6,822 nt of DNA. It comes from an uncultured Bacteroidota bacterium (GTDB lineage: Bacteria > Bacteroidota > Bacteroidia > Chitinophagales > Chitinophagaceae). Location: assembly GCA_903879995.1 (NCBI GenBank), contig CAIRNW010000235.1, positions 1 through 6,822 on the forward strand, given 5' to 3'. The position numbers and the translations under genes are program-made. Of this stretch, positions 6,764 to 6,822 are shown piece after piece. Every line of letters starts with the position of its first letter. Position 1 is the stretch's first letter. The notes below the pieces were generated by a model, which had not been told where the DNA came from, did no database searches, and saw only the letters and a program-made list of their open reading frames with translations.

Positions 6764-6822
6764 ATTGGTAAAAAAATTACTTGTCGGTGGATTTTGTTTG
6801 CACCACTTGCGGGGATGGGGGC

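Noticed and set aside
6686..6820. Minus-strand open frame of 44 codons running in from the right edge and ending at 6686-6688, possibly the end of a convergent gene.
   Set aside because: It is short, has no recognisable motif, and overlaps the helicase stop. Another minus frame is also open for 29 codons there, so an open stretch of this size is not significant.
1..6822. CRISPR arrays, tRNA or rRNA genes, insertion sequences.
   Set aside because: No regularly spaced repeats, no cloverleaf-like segment and no transposase gene were found; almost all of the window is filled by the three genes.

Overview
The window holds three tandem + strand genes that look like one operon, with about 180 bases of AT-rich DNA before them and about 130 bases after. 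The organism is probably a member of the Bacteroidota. The genes have no clear Shine-Dalgarno sequences, base composition is moderate to AT-rich, and a SatD-family gene sits next to a DUF3307 gene, an arrangement I recall from that phylum. This placement is inference, because no rRNA or housekeeping marker is present.

Layout. Bases 1-182 are apparently noncoding and carry a cluster of AATATC motifs, partly arranged as an inverted repeat, just before the first gene. Bases 183-821 encode a 212-aa SatD-family protein. Its N-terminal two thirds read like a class III nucleotidyl-cyclase fold, and its C-terminus is a helix-turn-helix. Bases 814-1521 overlap it by 8 bases and encode a 235-aa polytopic membrane protein of the DUF3307 family. 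Five bases later, 1527-6689 encode a 1720-aa superfamily 2 helicase with several zinc-binding cysteine clusters, a DUF1998/MZB-type C-terminal module and a terminal Vsr/DUF559-like PD-(D/E)XK nuclease domain. Bases 6690-6822 hold an imperfect hairpin and sequence that partly mirrors the left flank in inverted orientation.

How they may work together. Large DUF1998 helicases occur in anti-phage systems (DISARM, Druantia) and in DNA repair (MrfA). A cyclase-like protein next to a multi-pass membrane protein recalls the sensor/effector layout of Pycsar. The most interesting reading is therefore a composite defence or stress module: a cyclase-fold DNA-binding regulator or sensor, a membrane partner, and a helicase-nuclease. 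A plainer reading is that the SatD/DUF3307 pair is an independent conserved unit and the helicase has inserted behind it, since the helicase looks more AT-rich than the other two genes. Gene families and motifs are well supported by the sequence; the joint function is a hypothesis.
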